Shown here: piece by piece, positions 17,501 to 25,237 of the stretch
Numbering within the stretch: position 1 is the first letter of the stretch
Layout: each line of letters opens with the position of its first letter
Assembly (NCBI RefSeq): GCF_900403705.1
Contig: NZ_OUNR01000001.1
Coordinates: 496,001-560,000, forward strand
Direction of reading: 5' to 3'
DNA: 64,000 nucleotides
Source: Nitrospira lenta
Lineage (GTDB): Bacteria; Nitrospirota; Nitrospiria; Nitrospirales; Nitrospiraceae
The notes under the pieces: generated by a model
Told to the model about the DNA's origin: nothing
Databases searched by the model: none
What the model saw: the letters and a program-made list of their open reading frames with translations, nothing else
Program-made: the position numbers and the translations under genes

Positions 17501-18268
17501 ATGGTCCGCTGGCTGGAGCAAGAAGGGTACGACGTCACCTATGCCACCAACCTCGATGTGCATGCGAACCCCGCGCTGCTCGCCTCGCACCGCGCCTTCC
17601 TCTCGATCGGGCACGATGAATATTGGACCTGGGAAATGCGGCGCCACATCGAACAAGCGCGCGACCGAGGCATTCATCTGGGTATCTTCTCCTCGAATAC
17701 CTGCTATTGGCAGATCCGCATAGAACCCAGCCGCGTCACCGGTGACCCACTCCGGACCATGGTGGCCTACAAAGAGAATACGCCACGGCGCGACCCCTTC
17801 TTGAGCGACCAAAGTCCGGACAACGATTACCTCGCCACCACACGCTGGCGTAATGCGCCCGTGAGTCGCCCCGAGGCAGGCCTGCTCGGCACCATGTATC
17901 TTGAAGTCGAGAACCCCGTCGATAGCGCGTATGTGATTGAGGAGGCTGACGCCTGGATGCTCGCACAGACCGGTCTCACCAAAGGCTCGTCACTGCCGGG
18001 CGTCGCCGGCTATGAAGTCGATGGACTGAGCGCCGCCAGCCCGGCCGGCACACACATCATCGCCCGCATGCCCGCGGGCCAACTCGCCGGCGCCGTCACC
18101 CTCTATCGGGCCGCCAGCAACGCGCTGGTCTTTTCAAGCGGATCGATGCAATGGAGTTGGGGACTGGATGATTTCCAGGCCCCACACCTGCGCAAGTCCG
18201 TGCTGAACCCGGCGGTTCAGCAGATCACCCGCAACGTACTGGCTCGATTCACCCGCGCAGAAGACTAA
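14561..18268 (+). CDS. Membrane glycosyltransferase-2 fused to DMF-amidohydrolase-like domain
   Basis: About 1235 residues. The N-terminal half is a processive, cellulose-synthase-like GT2: membrane helices at 20-70, TVLVPSYKEELP, the metal-binding DADS (near 342), IEDTES and QRARW (near 484), followed by several membrane helices. From about residue 760 to the end it resembles the large C-terminal domain of the N,N-dimethylformamidase beta-subunit group: IYRMGWYGGLGAR, VTTYQAYNNWGGRS, HDEYWTWEMR, NTCYWQIR and MQWSWGLDDF. That domain probably acts outside the membrane. The likely role is synthesis and modification or export of a surface polysaccharide. Transcription from the sigma-54 promoter fixes this start. 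I know of no characterised protein with this fusion. Confidence 0.85.
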   Translation: MTPSSIVRELRFTQVSLAVTATAAALLIWSTGTVATTALAHGQVGYLLEALLFGALAGFLVYGNLCYQLARLGQLKREAAFRLSALAPATPFDPLSAPALTVLVPSYKEELPVIRQTLLSAALQNYPNKRVVLLLDDPPAPKTRPDRAGLWAARNLPFELQALLNEPATHMARARAAFQARQANHTVAVSDECVWLSDCFRLATQWFETQAKHSPTETHTDIWFAEHVLSQSAESYREQSAQWFARRREPAPVSDGQLLEEIDAAYTELAARFQVEFDVFERKQYCNLSHEPNKAMNLNSYLGLMGRRVRPVVRQAGLALEETSSRAGSRLIPNTPYVITLDADSLLKSNYAGTLVRLMEQPDYARVAVAQTPYSAFPNAPGVLERTAGATTDIQYLVHQGFTYFGATFWVGANALLRTSALEEICLESTEGGHLVRRYIQDRTVIEDTESTVDLLAKGWSLHNHPERLAYSATPPDFGSLVIQRARWANGGLIILPKLLSFLRRTPKQARTVPQALLQIHYLTSLAFGPLSVLLLLAIPFSAELMTPWMFIAALPYFVLYTRDLANMGYRPFRDFVRVYALNLLLIPIHLTGAATSMRQAIAGIKIPFRRTPKISGRTRTAGLDLALQLGMALSSLALGLYYVAQARWMAGAFPLANAGLLIYGIRQFIGFAEMRQDLRLSLTETFSAMADRARRARARFMPGALAPLTPVIEWSKELLLPIRARFASRQILWSLLVALEVVSPALATGQSTAPLNAIQIENRKPGTSDWILAKPAQNHEIEGYASATSVNQGETIRFYVHSTAPTYRLTIYRMGWYGGLGARQISESMELPGHRQPAPAVDNDTGLIECRWEHPVVQTIPTGRQGENAWPSGYYLAKLTAEPTGEESYILFIVRDDQRPSAYLVQASVTTYQAYNNWGGRSLYSFNSPGGQAAKVSFDRPYAGSAIPAAASGTGAGDFLTSNSIPPGYPASPAGWEYNMVRWLEQEGYDVTYATNLDVHANPALLASHRAFLSIGHDEYWTWEMRRHIEQARDRGIHLGIFSSNTCYWQIRIEPSRVTGDPLRTMVAYKENTPRRDPFLSDQSPDNDYLATTRWRNAPVSRPEAGLLGTMYLEVENPVDSAYVIEEADAWMLAQTGLTKGSSLPGVAGYEVDGLSAASPAGTHIIARMPAGQLAGAVTLYRAASNALVFSSGSMQWSWGLDDFQAPHLRKSVLNPAVQQITRNVLARFTRAED

Positions 18269-18330
18269 GCCGTTTCAATCCGGCCTCCCCGGCCCGACCA
18301 GAAACCCACACGCTTCCGCTGACAATCACT

Positions 18331-19401
18331 ATGGCAATCGCATCGACATCCCTCCCGCAGGCGGAACCGCCCCAGGGTCACCCCAAGCCTCATTCACGCT
18401 CGGCCCGATACGATGTCCTGCGAGTCAGCGCCTGCCTAGCCGTTATTCTGCTGCACCTCTCTGCCACGATCGTGATGGATCGTGAGTTGGTCTGGTCCGC
18501 TGGCTGGTATATCTCCCTGGCGATAGACGCCGCCACACGCTGGTGCGTGGTGGGCTTCATCATGTTGAGCGGCGCACTCTTACTCAGCCCCGACAAACAC
18601 ACCCACCCGAATGCGTTCTGGGAAAAACGGCTGCACCGGCTCCTGCCCGCGCTGATTGCCTGGTCGGCCATCTATCTCGCCTGGCGCGCGCTCTTCTGGC
18701 ACCAATCGCTCACACCGGCGCTCATTCTGCATGATCTCATCGCCGGCAGACCATACATCCACCTGTACTTTCTATTTCTCATTGCGGGGCTCTATCTCGT
18801 AACCCCATTACTCGCCGCAATCGTCAATCGTCTCAGCCCCGCTCAACTCCTAGAAGCCATCCTCATCATCGGCATGCTGGCCATGGCAGCCAACCTGTTC
18901 GATTTTTTGGCGTCCAGTGCCTTTACGATGTTCGTCCCCTACCTCGCCTACTACTTAGCCGGATGGTATTGCGTGCACGTGATGGATAATCCGCCTCGCC
19001 GGTATGCGCTGCTCATCGGCGGAACCGTTGCCGTCATGACCGTCACCACCGTGTATTTAGTCTACGCCCTGGGACTAGACAACCGCTGGAGCTTCTACCC
19101 GTTTGAAGACTTCAGCCCCACCGGCATCGCACTGGCAATCGCCATGTTCACATTCATCATGCACGGCCGCATCTCCCCGCGCATCGAAGCGCTCGCACAG
19201 CCGCTCGCGCCGTTGACGCTCGGCGTCTACCTGGCTCACCCCATCGTGGTGGAGCTGCTGCGGTATGGCTACTTTCTGGCGATGCCGATCTTGCTCCAGC
19301 CTCCTTACTACGTGCCCGTCACCTTTCTCCTCACGTGCGCCATCACCTTCGGCCTCGTCACGCTCATGCAGCGAATCCCGGGCTTGCGGCGGATCGTATA
19401 G
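18331..19401 (+). CDS. Membrane acyltransferase (acyltransferase-3 family)
   Basis: A 356-residue polytopic membrane protein with about ten hydrophobic segments. The family start RYDVLRVSACLAVILLHLSA carries the conserved Arg and the His in LLHLS. Acyltransferase-3 enzymes move acetyl or succinyl groups across the membrane onto sugars of exopolysaccharide, O-antigen or peptidoglycan. It starts 62 bases after the glycosyltransferase fusion and is probably transcribed with it, so the likely acceptor is that polysaccharide. Confidence 0.85.
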   Translation: MAIASTSLPQAEPPQGHPKPHSRSARYDVLRVSACLAVILLHLSATIVMDRELVWSAGWYISLAIDAATRWCVVGFIMLSGALLLSPDKHTHPNAFWEKRLHRLLPALIAWSAIYLAWRALFWHQSLTPALILHDLIAGRPYIHLYFLFLIAGLYLVTPLLAAIVNRLSPAQLLEAILIIGMLAMAANLFDFLASSAFTMFVPYLAYYLAGWYCVHVMDNPPRRYALLIGGTVAVMTVTTVYLVYALGLDNRWSFYPFEDFSPTGIALAIAMFTFIMHGRISPRIEALAQPLAPLTLGVYLAHPIVVELLRYGYFLAMPILLQPPYYVPVTFLLTCAITFGLVTLMQRIPGLRRIV

Positions 19402-19491
19402 CGGATTACGTACCGAGAGCAGGCTCACTCAGGCATGGTGGAGGGACAGGAAGACCAGGCAGGAGCAATGGTAGGCTCAAAAGACGGCCGA

Positions 19492-20400
19492 TTACCGCCA
19501 ATTTTGAGGGACCGAGTTCTGGCTGGCATAGCGATCGAGTTTTTCGAGCAATTTATCCACCTCCATCACCTGGCGACTCGCAAACCGCGATGGCCCATAT
19601 TGAGCCTGCCACAGTTGTTCCTGAGGCACTAAGCGCTTCCATGCCGCCCGCACACTATTCAATTCCTTAAAGCGATCCCGCCACCATCGTTCCGGGCGCC
19701 CGCCCGGCCAGTTCGAATTGGCCGGGATCTCCTCAAAGATCACAACCTGCCGCACCGAATCGATTTTGAATGAATACTTGGACATGAAATGCATCCCCAG
19801 GAGCCCCTCAAAGGAACCCGATATCGACCGAGTTACCGTGGCAGGGATGAAACTATCCCTGGCTTCCCCTACCTGAATTTTATCCAGAAAGGTCAGCAGC
19901 GCGGGCACCGAGCCCCCAATGCCGCCGGCCTGAATCAGGACCTTCCCTTCATCGCTCCCATAGATACCAAGCTGCCCGGCAAGTTTCGGTGAAATCAACA
20001 CACCCGGCGCACCTGTGTCGATCGCCATCGGAGCCGTCACAGAATCGTTGAACTTGACCGAGACGATCACTCGTTGCGCGGTGCCCTCATAGGCTTCGAA
20101 CGGCACCTCAAAACTATTCAGCTTCGGTGGCTGCTCCCTTGCTTCAAGCATACTCCCAAGAATGAGAGCATCCGCACTCGAGAGCCCCCCGGCCGAGTTC
20201 ACGGAAGATCGTTGAGGATTCTTGTCCTTGAATTTGTCCTGCTTCGCATGATGGCGAAATTTCTGGGGCACATTGTCCAAAGAGTCGGAGAAATGAACCA
20301 TCCCCTTCTCATCGGTCCATTGCACCAGGTCTCCGGCGAACAGAGCGCAGGGGAACACAACCAGCGCCAGGACAACACCCTTCACAAAAGCGTTCACCAT
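19492..20400 (-). CDS. Exported retropepsin-like aspartic protease with DUF4124 start
   Basis: About 302 residues. A signal peptide (MVNAFVKGVVLALVVFP) is followed by a DUF4124-type segment (DLVQWTDEKGMVHFSD), a basic linker and a single-lobe aspartic protease fold with the DTGA motif in PMAIDTGAPGVLIS (near 127) and a LLGMHFMSKY strand. Such half-size domains work as dimers and are often found in the periplasm. The start was chosen because GAAGGG lies six bases upstream; an ATG two codons earlier is possible. It converges with the acyltransferase gene. Confidence 0.8.
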   Translation of the reverse strand: MVNAFVKGVVLALVVFPCALFAGDLVQWTDEKGMVHFSDSLDNVPQKFRHHAKQDKFKDKNPQRSSVNSAGGLSSADALILGSMLEAREQPPKLNSFEVPFEAYEGTAQRVIVSVKFNDSVTAPMAIDTGAPGVLISPKLAGQLGIYGSDEGKVLIQAGGIGGSVPALLTFLDKIQVGEARDSFIPATVTRSISGSFEGLLGMHFMSKYSFKIDSVRQVVIFEEIPANSNWPGGRPERWWRDRFKELNSVRAAWKRLVPQEQLWQAQYGPSRFASRQVMEVDKLLEKLDRYASQNSVPQNWR

Positions 20401-20625
20401 ACTCATCCCTTCTGGTGTCCGTCGCGATCCGACAACAGAATCATGTTCGCAACGCAGACACACTGCGCGTATTTCCAGGATTCCCTATCGAAAACTCTAG
20501 CAGAGGGCGGCTCTTTCACGAAGCAGAAAGCCAAATACCTTCGCTCTCCTAAACACAGAGCGTCAACGCCTGACCAGATACCACGGCAGGCCTTTCATGT
20601 TGGTAGGATCGGCAGGAGTAGCTGA

Positions 20626-21132
20626 TTAGGCGCCGCTGGGCTGCCAGGTCGACGGTTTGAAGTAGGCTTGGCGTTGGTTCTGATTAACTGCCTTGCGGAT
20701 GACGAGAAAGTGCTCGGAGCAGGACAGGGTGTCGATCTCGCTTGGAGAGAAGAAGCGCGCATCGGAGGTCTCTTCGTGATCGGGACGAGGCGTTCCTCGA
20801 ATGACACGCGCAGAAAATACGGTCGTGACGGCGGCGAGCTGATCGCCATTGTCGTAGGTCTTAGAGAAGTGCTCACCCGCAAAAACGCCGAGGAGGTGGG
20901 TCAACTCGACGAAGACTCCGGCTTCCTCCCACGCCTCCCGCACCGCCGCGTCAGACGGCAATTCATGCGGGTCGATGATCCCGCTCGGCGCGCTCCAGCG
21001 GCCAGAGTCCTTATCCTGAATCAGTAAGAGCCGCCCGCTGTCGTCGTACGCGAACACCATCGCGGTCGGAACTTGCAACAGCTCCGTGCCGATCTTGGAA
21101 CGGAGTGATTTAATGAAGTCTGGAATGGGCAT
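20626..21132 (-). CDS. Nudix hydrolase
   Basis: A 168-residue protein with a complete Nudix box (GIIDPHELPSDAAVREAWEEAGV), preceded by the substrate-side strand TAMVFAYDDSGRLLLIQD. Nudix enzymes hydrolyse nucleoside diphosphates linked to other groups, and substrates cannot be told from the box. It is the last of a run of small minus-strand genes. The roughly 160 bases separating it from the aspartic protease gene hold nothing I recognise. Confidence 0.88.
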   Translation of the reverse strand: MPIPDFIKSLRSKIGTELLQVPTAMVFAYDDSGRLLLIQDKDSGRWSAPSGIIDPHELPSDAAVREAWEEAGVFVELTHLLGVFAGEHFSKTYDNGDQLAAVTTVFSARVIRGTPRPDHEETSDARFFSPSEIDTLSCSEHFLVIRKAVNQNQRQAYFKPSTWQPSGA

Positions 21133-21150
21133 AGGTATGAAAGAGGCGAC

Positions 21151-21465
21151 TCAGGAGGCAACCTTCAACGCCTTTAATCCAGTCCATGGCTTGATCTTCG
21201 ACAACTTCGGCCCCAACGCCCGCTCGGCAACTTCCGTGTCATAGGCAGCCTGAGCCCGCAGCCAATAGCCATTCGACAAGCCAAAGAACCGACAGAGGCG
21301 CAAGTCAGTGTCGGCTGTAATAGAACGCTTGTCGCCCACAATGTCGCCGATCCGCTGCGCCAGAACCCCGACTTCCTTTGCCAGCCGATATTGACTGATC
21401 TCCATCGGCTTCAAGAATTCCTCCAACAACAGCTCGCCGGGAGTGACAGGTTTAAGCTTACGCAT
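21151..21465 (-). CDS. higA: HigA-family antitoxin-like helix-turn-helix protein
   Basis: A 104-residue protein of the HigA addiction-module type: VTPGELLLEEFLKPMEISQYRLAKEVGV, then the DNA-reading helix region and GLSNGYWLRAQAAYD. HigA normally sits just downstream of the HigB RNase. No HigB-like frame is present; the gene upstream encodes a DUF2283 protein instead. It may be an orphan antitoxin or a stand-alone repressor. Confidence 0.82.
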   Translation of the reverse strand: MRKLKPVTPGELLLEEFLKPMEISQYRLAKEVGVLAQRIGDIVGDKRSITADTDLRLCRFFGLSNGYWLRAQAAYDTEVAERALGPKLSKIKPWTGLKALKVAS

Positions 21466-21514
21466 TGCGATATTCTCTTAGCTGGATTTAATAACAGTCG
21501 GAACCCTGCCGTTC

Positions 21515-21712
21515 TCAGGCGGCAATTTGTTCGAACGAAAAATGGGGAATGTCCGCTCGATCCCATGCATGCTCAATCGTCATCGCACAAATATTGCCTT
21601 CTTTATCGAAGTCGAGTTGTGTATTCTCATCCAAATCTCTCGTTTCTGCGACCGCTGCAACTCGAAACTCGATGTGGAGCGTGTCGGTGTCCTGAAAATA
21701 CTTGATGGTCAT
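21515..21712 (-). CDS. DUF2283 small protein
   Basis: A 65-residue acidic protein with the DUF2283 pattern: MTIKYFQDTDTLHIEF, then ETRDLDENTQLDFDKEGNICAMTIEHA. Members often sit beside toxin-antitoxin genes (commonly beside DUF4258 proteins), and their function is not settled. Here it lies between the HigA-like gene and the BrnT pair. Confidence 0.75.
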   Translation of the reverse strand: MTIKYFQDTDTLHIEFRVAAVAETRDLDENTQLDFDKEGNICAMTIEHAWDRADIPHFSFEQIAA

Positions 21713-21739
21713 GGGTTAAGCCTCTGCAGGCGAGAGGGA

Positions 21740-22012
21740 TTACGCAGCCGTTCGCTTACGCCGTGCGGGCGCCCGACGCGCACGGCGAGGTTGCCCTGCA
21801 GTCGCACCAGCAGCATCACGCAGAACACGCAACGCCCGATTCACCGAAGCCGCATCAGGAAATACCTTGGCTAGGTCAGGATCAACCAGCACAAGATTCG
21901 TCCCTGCCATTGCCCGCTGATAATACTTCCCCCGGATACCCCCCTTGAGTTTCGTCAAATCATATTCGGCCCGGAGTTCATCCTTGACTGATTTAGCTGA
22001 GGCCTTCCGCAT
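21740..22012 (-). CDS. Probable antitoxin partner of BrnT
   Basis: A 90-residue protein: YDLTKLKGGIRGKYYQRAMAG, then NLVLVDPDLAKVFPDAASVNRALRVLRD, and a very basic Ala/Arg tail (ARRAPARRKR). The middle resembles short antitoxin-type proteins commonly found next to BrnT-like toxins. The ATG lies eight bases beyond the brnT stop. It is not a clear BrnA homologue, so the pairing rests on position and size. Confidence 0.65.
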   Translation of the reverse strand: MRKASAKSVKDELRAEYDLTKLKGGIRGKYYQRAMAGTNLVLVDPDLAKVFPDAASVNRALRVLRDAAGATAGQPRRARRAPARRKRTAA

Positions 22013-22020
22013 ATTGCTTC

Positions 22021-22272
22021 CTATCTGTTGGAGTCGCCCGCCTGGCGGCTTATAATCCGAATCCGCCCCTCACGCTCACAATGCGAGAGGACCAGCACGC
22101 GACCCTCTGTCGATATCCCAATCGTAATTTCTCTTGGCTCGTCATCCGAATGGTCCGGATCGTCATACGTCAGGGCCGCTCCATCATGAAATACCGACGC
22201 GGCTTCCTCAAATGACACGCCGTGTTTCCGCTTATTGGCATGAGCCTTTCTAGGATCCCATTCATAAATCAC
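22021..22272 (-). CDS. brnT: BrnT-family toxin
   Basis: An 83-residue RelE-fold ribonuclease toxin. The family start YEWDPRKAHANKRKHGVSFEEAASVF and the end EGRIRIISRQA are both present. In known systems BrnT cleaves RNA and is neutralised by its downstream partner, which also represses the promoter. The start codon is GTG. A promoter with an overlapping palindrome lies 33-63 bases upstream. Confidence 0.85.
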   Translation of the reverse strand: MIYEWDPRKAHANKRKHGVSFEEAASVFHDGAALTYDDPDHSDDEPREITIGISTEGRVLVLSHCEREGRIRIISRQAGDSNR

Positions 22273-22304
22273 GCGTCAACGGTACCATGGCTCGGCTCCG
22301 CAAG

Positions 22305-22335
22305 GCTAATAGCAGGGTATTAGCATGGCTGGCAA
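22305..22335 (-). promoter_or_regulatory. brnT promoter with overlapping operator
   Basis: On the minus strand: TTGCCA, 18 bases, TATTAG. A perfect 7-bp inverted repeat GCTAATA-N6-TATTAGC (22305-22324) covers the -10 element and half of the spacer. This placement suits autorepression by the toxin-antitoxin pair. Confidence 0.55.
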
Positions 22336-22418
22336 CTCATCGGAAACTGAGTGAAGAACAAAGGGGCCTTCGCCTATCACCCCACGCGCCACAGCAACAG
22401 CGTCCGCCCGCGCACTAT

Positions 22419-22517
22419 CTAGCGCGCCAGATACTCCCTCATCGCCGGCTCCGGCACGTCCGTATCCCAGAACACCTCGCCTTTTTGATACTGCTCATCC
22501 CAGTCGATGCGCGCCAT
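22419..22517 (-). pseudogene. N-terminal remnant of a SAM methyltransferase
   Basis: An ATG opens a 32-codon frame reading MARIDWDEQYQKGEVFWDTD and ending at a TAG after EPAMREYLAR. The pattern WDxxYxxGxxxWD followed by a Pro-rich turn is how small thiopurine-methyltransferase-like enzymes begin. The SAM-binding GxGxG region is absent: the next in-frame codons (IVRGRTLLLW) are broken by stops. I read it as a truncated relic between brnT and the acetyltransferase gene. Confidence 0.5.
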
Positions 22518-22566
22518 AGATTATTTCATCAGCACAGGGTCGCTCGCGAGAAATTCAGCATGTCTC

Positions 22567-23139
22567 CTATCTTCCCCCTGCGACATGCTCTAACCATTGG
22601 TCGCGGGATAATCGATACAAACAATGCTTCCGCAGCGTACTCCCGACCGGAATGGCCGGGTGTTCAAAGGATTCATCTGTCTGCCACATACCAAGTCGCT
22701 CCATAACGGCACGGGACCGGAGGTTGCCGATTGAAGTGAACGACACGATTTCCGGTAACGCGAGCGACTCAAAGCCCGTGCGAAGCGCGCCGCGCGCTGC
22801 CTCGGTGGCGAAACCTTTCCCCCAATGCTCTGCAGCCAGCCTCCAGCCGACCTCGACACAGGGAGAGAATGGAAGCTCTGACGCCGGTATATGCAGGCCG
22901 ACATAGCCGATAAACTCATGGATGTCTTTCTTTTCCACAGCCCAAAGCCCCCAGCCACGTTCAGTGATGAGGCTTTGGCAACGATTCGCCATGGCATCGC
23001 TTTCTGTGCGACTGAGGGGCGCAGGATAGAACTGCATGACCGCTGGATCGGCATTGAGCGCAGCGAAGGGTCCGAGGTCGGCATCATTCCATTGACGCAG
23101 CAGCAATCGTTCTGTGTCGAATTCAATGAGCTTGGCCAT
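22567..23139 (-). CDS. GNAT acetyltransferase (RimJ/RimL-like)
   Basis: About 190 residues. The start MAKLIEFDTERLLLRQWNDADL is typical of RimJ/RimL-type N-acetyltransferases, and the acetyl-CoA segment EHWGKGFATEAARGALRTGFE and the strand IVSFTSIGNLRSRAVMERLGM follow. It would transfer acetyl groups to a protein N-terminus or a small amine; the substrate is unknown. The longer frame upstream lacks family similarity, so I took the ATG at MAKLIEF. Confidence 0.85.
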   Translation of the reverse strand: MAKLIEFDTERLLLRQWNDADLGPFAALNADPAVMQFYPAPLSRTESDAMANRCQSLITERGWGLWAVEKKDIHEFIGYVGLHIPASELPFSPCVEVGWRLAAEHWGKGFATEAARGALRTGFESLALPEIVSFTSIGNLRSRAVMERLGMWQTDESFEHPAIPVGSTLRKHCLYRLSRDQWLEHVAGGR

Positions 23140-23214
23140 GAACGCGTAGACCGATCCACACAAAAAGCGGAGCGGCTGACTCCGTAGGTCTACCACACCA
23201 CTATTGATTGTTCT

Positions 23215-23583
23215 TCAATCCGTGTTCTGGCCGATTCGCCAGAGGACACCAGAGGGATCGGAAAGACAAAAGTCCCGCATTCGCCACGGCTGACTTTCGA
23301 TTTCTGTTACGCGCACACCGTATTTTGACACGACTCCGCTGGCCAGGACGTGGTTCCGCCACGCGCCTACATCTTCTACGAGGATGTGCATCATGAAGTT
23401 CTCCGCCAGCGACGCTGCGCAGAAGTCTTGCAACAGAAAGCTGACGTGCCCGAAGTGAAAGTAGGCGACACCGCCTCCTTCCGACGCCATCGTGAAGCCC
23501 AGGTCCTTGTAGAATTGCTTGGAGAGCTCGAAGTCTTTGGCCGGCACGAACGCCTTGATTTCCGTAATGCGAAGGTTGGACAC
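23215..23583 (-). CDS. VOC/glyoxalase-fold protein
   Basis: A 122-residue protein of the vicinal-oxygen-chelate fold: ITEIKAFVPAKDFELSKQFYKDLGF, HFGHVSFLLQD and the closing FCLSDPSGVLWRIGQ. Members include glyoxalases, dioxygenases and antibiotic-binding proteins. The conserved Glu usually found near the end (DPxGxxxE) is not present, which favours a binding role over catalysis. The start codon is GTG. Confidence 0.82.
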   Translation of the reverse strand: MSNLRITEIKAFVPAKDFELSKQFYKDLGFTMASEGGGVAYFHFGHVSFLLQDFCAASLAENFMMHILVEDVGAWRNHVLASGVVSKYGVRVTEIESQPWRMRDFCLSDPSGVLWRIGQNTD

Positions 23584-23644
23584 GGTTATCCTTTTCGATG
23601 TTGGCGTTGGGCAGAAATACAGATGACCGACGCCGGTGTGTGCA

Positions 23645-24112
23645 TCACAACTGCAATTCCATAAAAACCGTCTCCCGCAAGGGCGTGTCGTAATAGGCCG
23701 ACCGCCGCACGAACCCCAAAGATTCGTAGAGCTGAATCGCGCGGTGCATCAACGGCAACGTATCCAGCCTCATCGCCGAATAGCCACAGCCCCGCGCGTC
23801 GGAAATCACGCGCTGCGCCAGCGTGCGTCCTAAACCGCATCCCTGATATGCAGGCCGTACATACAGACGCTTCATCTCACAGACCGTCTCGCCCATCGGA
23901 CGTAGCGCGACACAGCCCGCCGATCCATCAGTGCCTGTCGCCAAAAGCAGACAGCCTCGCGGCGGCGCATAGAGGCCGGGCAGAGTCATCATCTCGTCGG
24001 CAAATCCCTGAAAGCTCAGGTCGATGCGAAGCCAAGCGGCATACTCCTGAAAGAGATCGCGTACCGCTCCGATGTGTTTCGATGTGGTGGCTTGGGCTAT
24101 CTGCACATGCAT
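23645..24112 (-). CDS. GNAT acetyltransferase
   Basis: A 155-residue N-acetyltransferase. The acetyl-CoA-binding block VCEMKRLYVRPAYQGCGLGRTLAQRVI contains the GCGLG pyrophosphate loop, and the end has AIQLYESLGFVRR. The substrate is unknown. It is one of several unrelated small-enzyme genes in a row, as often seen in accessory DNA. Confidence 0.88.
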   Translation of the reverse strand: MHVQIAQATTSKHIGAVRDLFQEYAAWLRIDLSFQGFADEMMTLPGLYAPPRGCLLLATGTDGSAGCVALRPMGETVCEMKRLYVRPAYQGCGLGRTLAQRVISDARGCGYSAMRLDTLPLMHRAIQLYESLGFVRRSAYYDTPLRETVFMELQL

Positions 24113-24135
24113 GCTCGCGCCTATCCTTCACTGGA

Positions 24136-24918
24136 CTAGAACACACTGCGGACAAGACCACCCTCCGCCCGGATACTGGATCCGTTGATGACAGAAGCCC
24201 TTGGGCTACAGAGGAACGCAACGATGTCTCCTATTTCTTTGGGATCGATCAGGCGGTTGATCAGTGAAGTAGGCCGGTTTTCCGACATGAATCGGCGCTC
24301 GGCTTCTGACGGCGCTAAGTCGGGAAACACGTCCTGAATGAATTTCTCCACGCTCGCCGTGCGGGTGGGGCCGGGCAGGACACAATTCACCGTGACTTGA
24401 GTTCCTTTTGTCAGTTCGGCCAGTGACCGGGAGATTCCCAGCTGCATCGTTTTTGTGGCGCTGTAGTGCGCCATCTCGGGCGCCGGAGAAATTCCGGATT
24501 CGCTGGAGATAAACACCACGCGCCCGTGCCCTCGCGTGAGCATGCCTTGGAGATACTGACGGGCAAGCCGAACCCCGCTCATGATGTTGACCTCAAAGAG
24601 CCGTTGCCAAGATTCATCGGTTTCATCAAAAAATCCGACGGCTTCATAGATGCCGAGATTGTTGACGAGAATATCGACCTCTGCCACTTGCGAGAGTGTT
24701 GCCGCGCATCCTGCTTCCGTTCCATTATCGGCAACCAATGGGATGAGCCCAGCACCAGGTCCGCCCAAGCTCTCTATCGCTTGCTCCACGCTTGCGTGAG
24801 TTCGACCGTTGACGATGACGACGGCTCCTTCAGCAGCTAACGAACGGGCGATCTCCAAACCGATGCCACCCGATGACGCGGTCACCAAGGCTGTTTTGCC
24901 TTCTATGCCTAGTTTCAT
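24136..24918 (-). CDS. Short-chain dehydrogenase/reductase
   Basis: A 260-residue NAD(P)-dependent oxidoreductase of the classical SDR family: cofactor motif [15 protein letters not shown], the NNLGIY structural motif, the catalytic Ser region SSESG and the YSATK pair. Position 32 onwards ([13 protein letters not shown]) carries an Arg two residues after the second strand, suggesting NADPH preference. The start [14 protein letters not shown] was chosen over a longer frame without homology. Its substrate cannot be told. Confidence 0.88.
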   Translation of the reverse strand: MKLGIEGKTALVTASSGGIGLEIARSLAAEGAVVIVNGRTHASVEQAIESLGGPGAGLIPLVADNGTEAGCAATLSQVAEVDILVNNLGIYEAVGFFDETDESWQRLFEVNIMSGVRLARQYLQGMLTRGHGRVVFISSESGISPAPEMAHYSATKTMQLGISRSLAELTKGTQVTVNCVLPGPTRTASVEKFIQDVFPDLAPSEAERRFMSENRPTSLINRLIDPKEIGDIVAFLCSPRASVINGSSIRAEGGLVRSVF

Positions 24919-25237
24919 AATGGATATCCTTTGGTTCGATGGCTTGTCACTGCCTATGCGGGAGAACCGGCCCCTTACTCCATCTTTGCTTCTCCCTGCA
25001 TAAAACATGTGGTTTCTAGAATTCTTTTTTCACCTCACGGACTATTGTAATACCGTGCGGTTTTCAGAAGAAAGTACGACGTCAGCCAACAGGAGTTTTC
25101 CTGCCGCATGCCGCCCGTCACGGGCAGCGCGCCTCAGCCGACCATGAACTTGCAAACTTCGCTGACCCTGATGACAGTGGATGCCGATACGAGAAGAAGT
25201 GCAGCGGTCCGATACCTTCGTTTTGGCGAGTCGCGTG

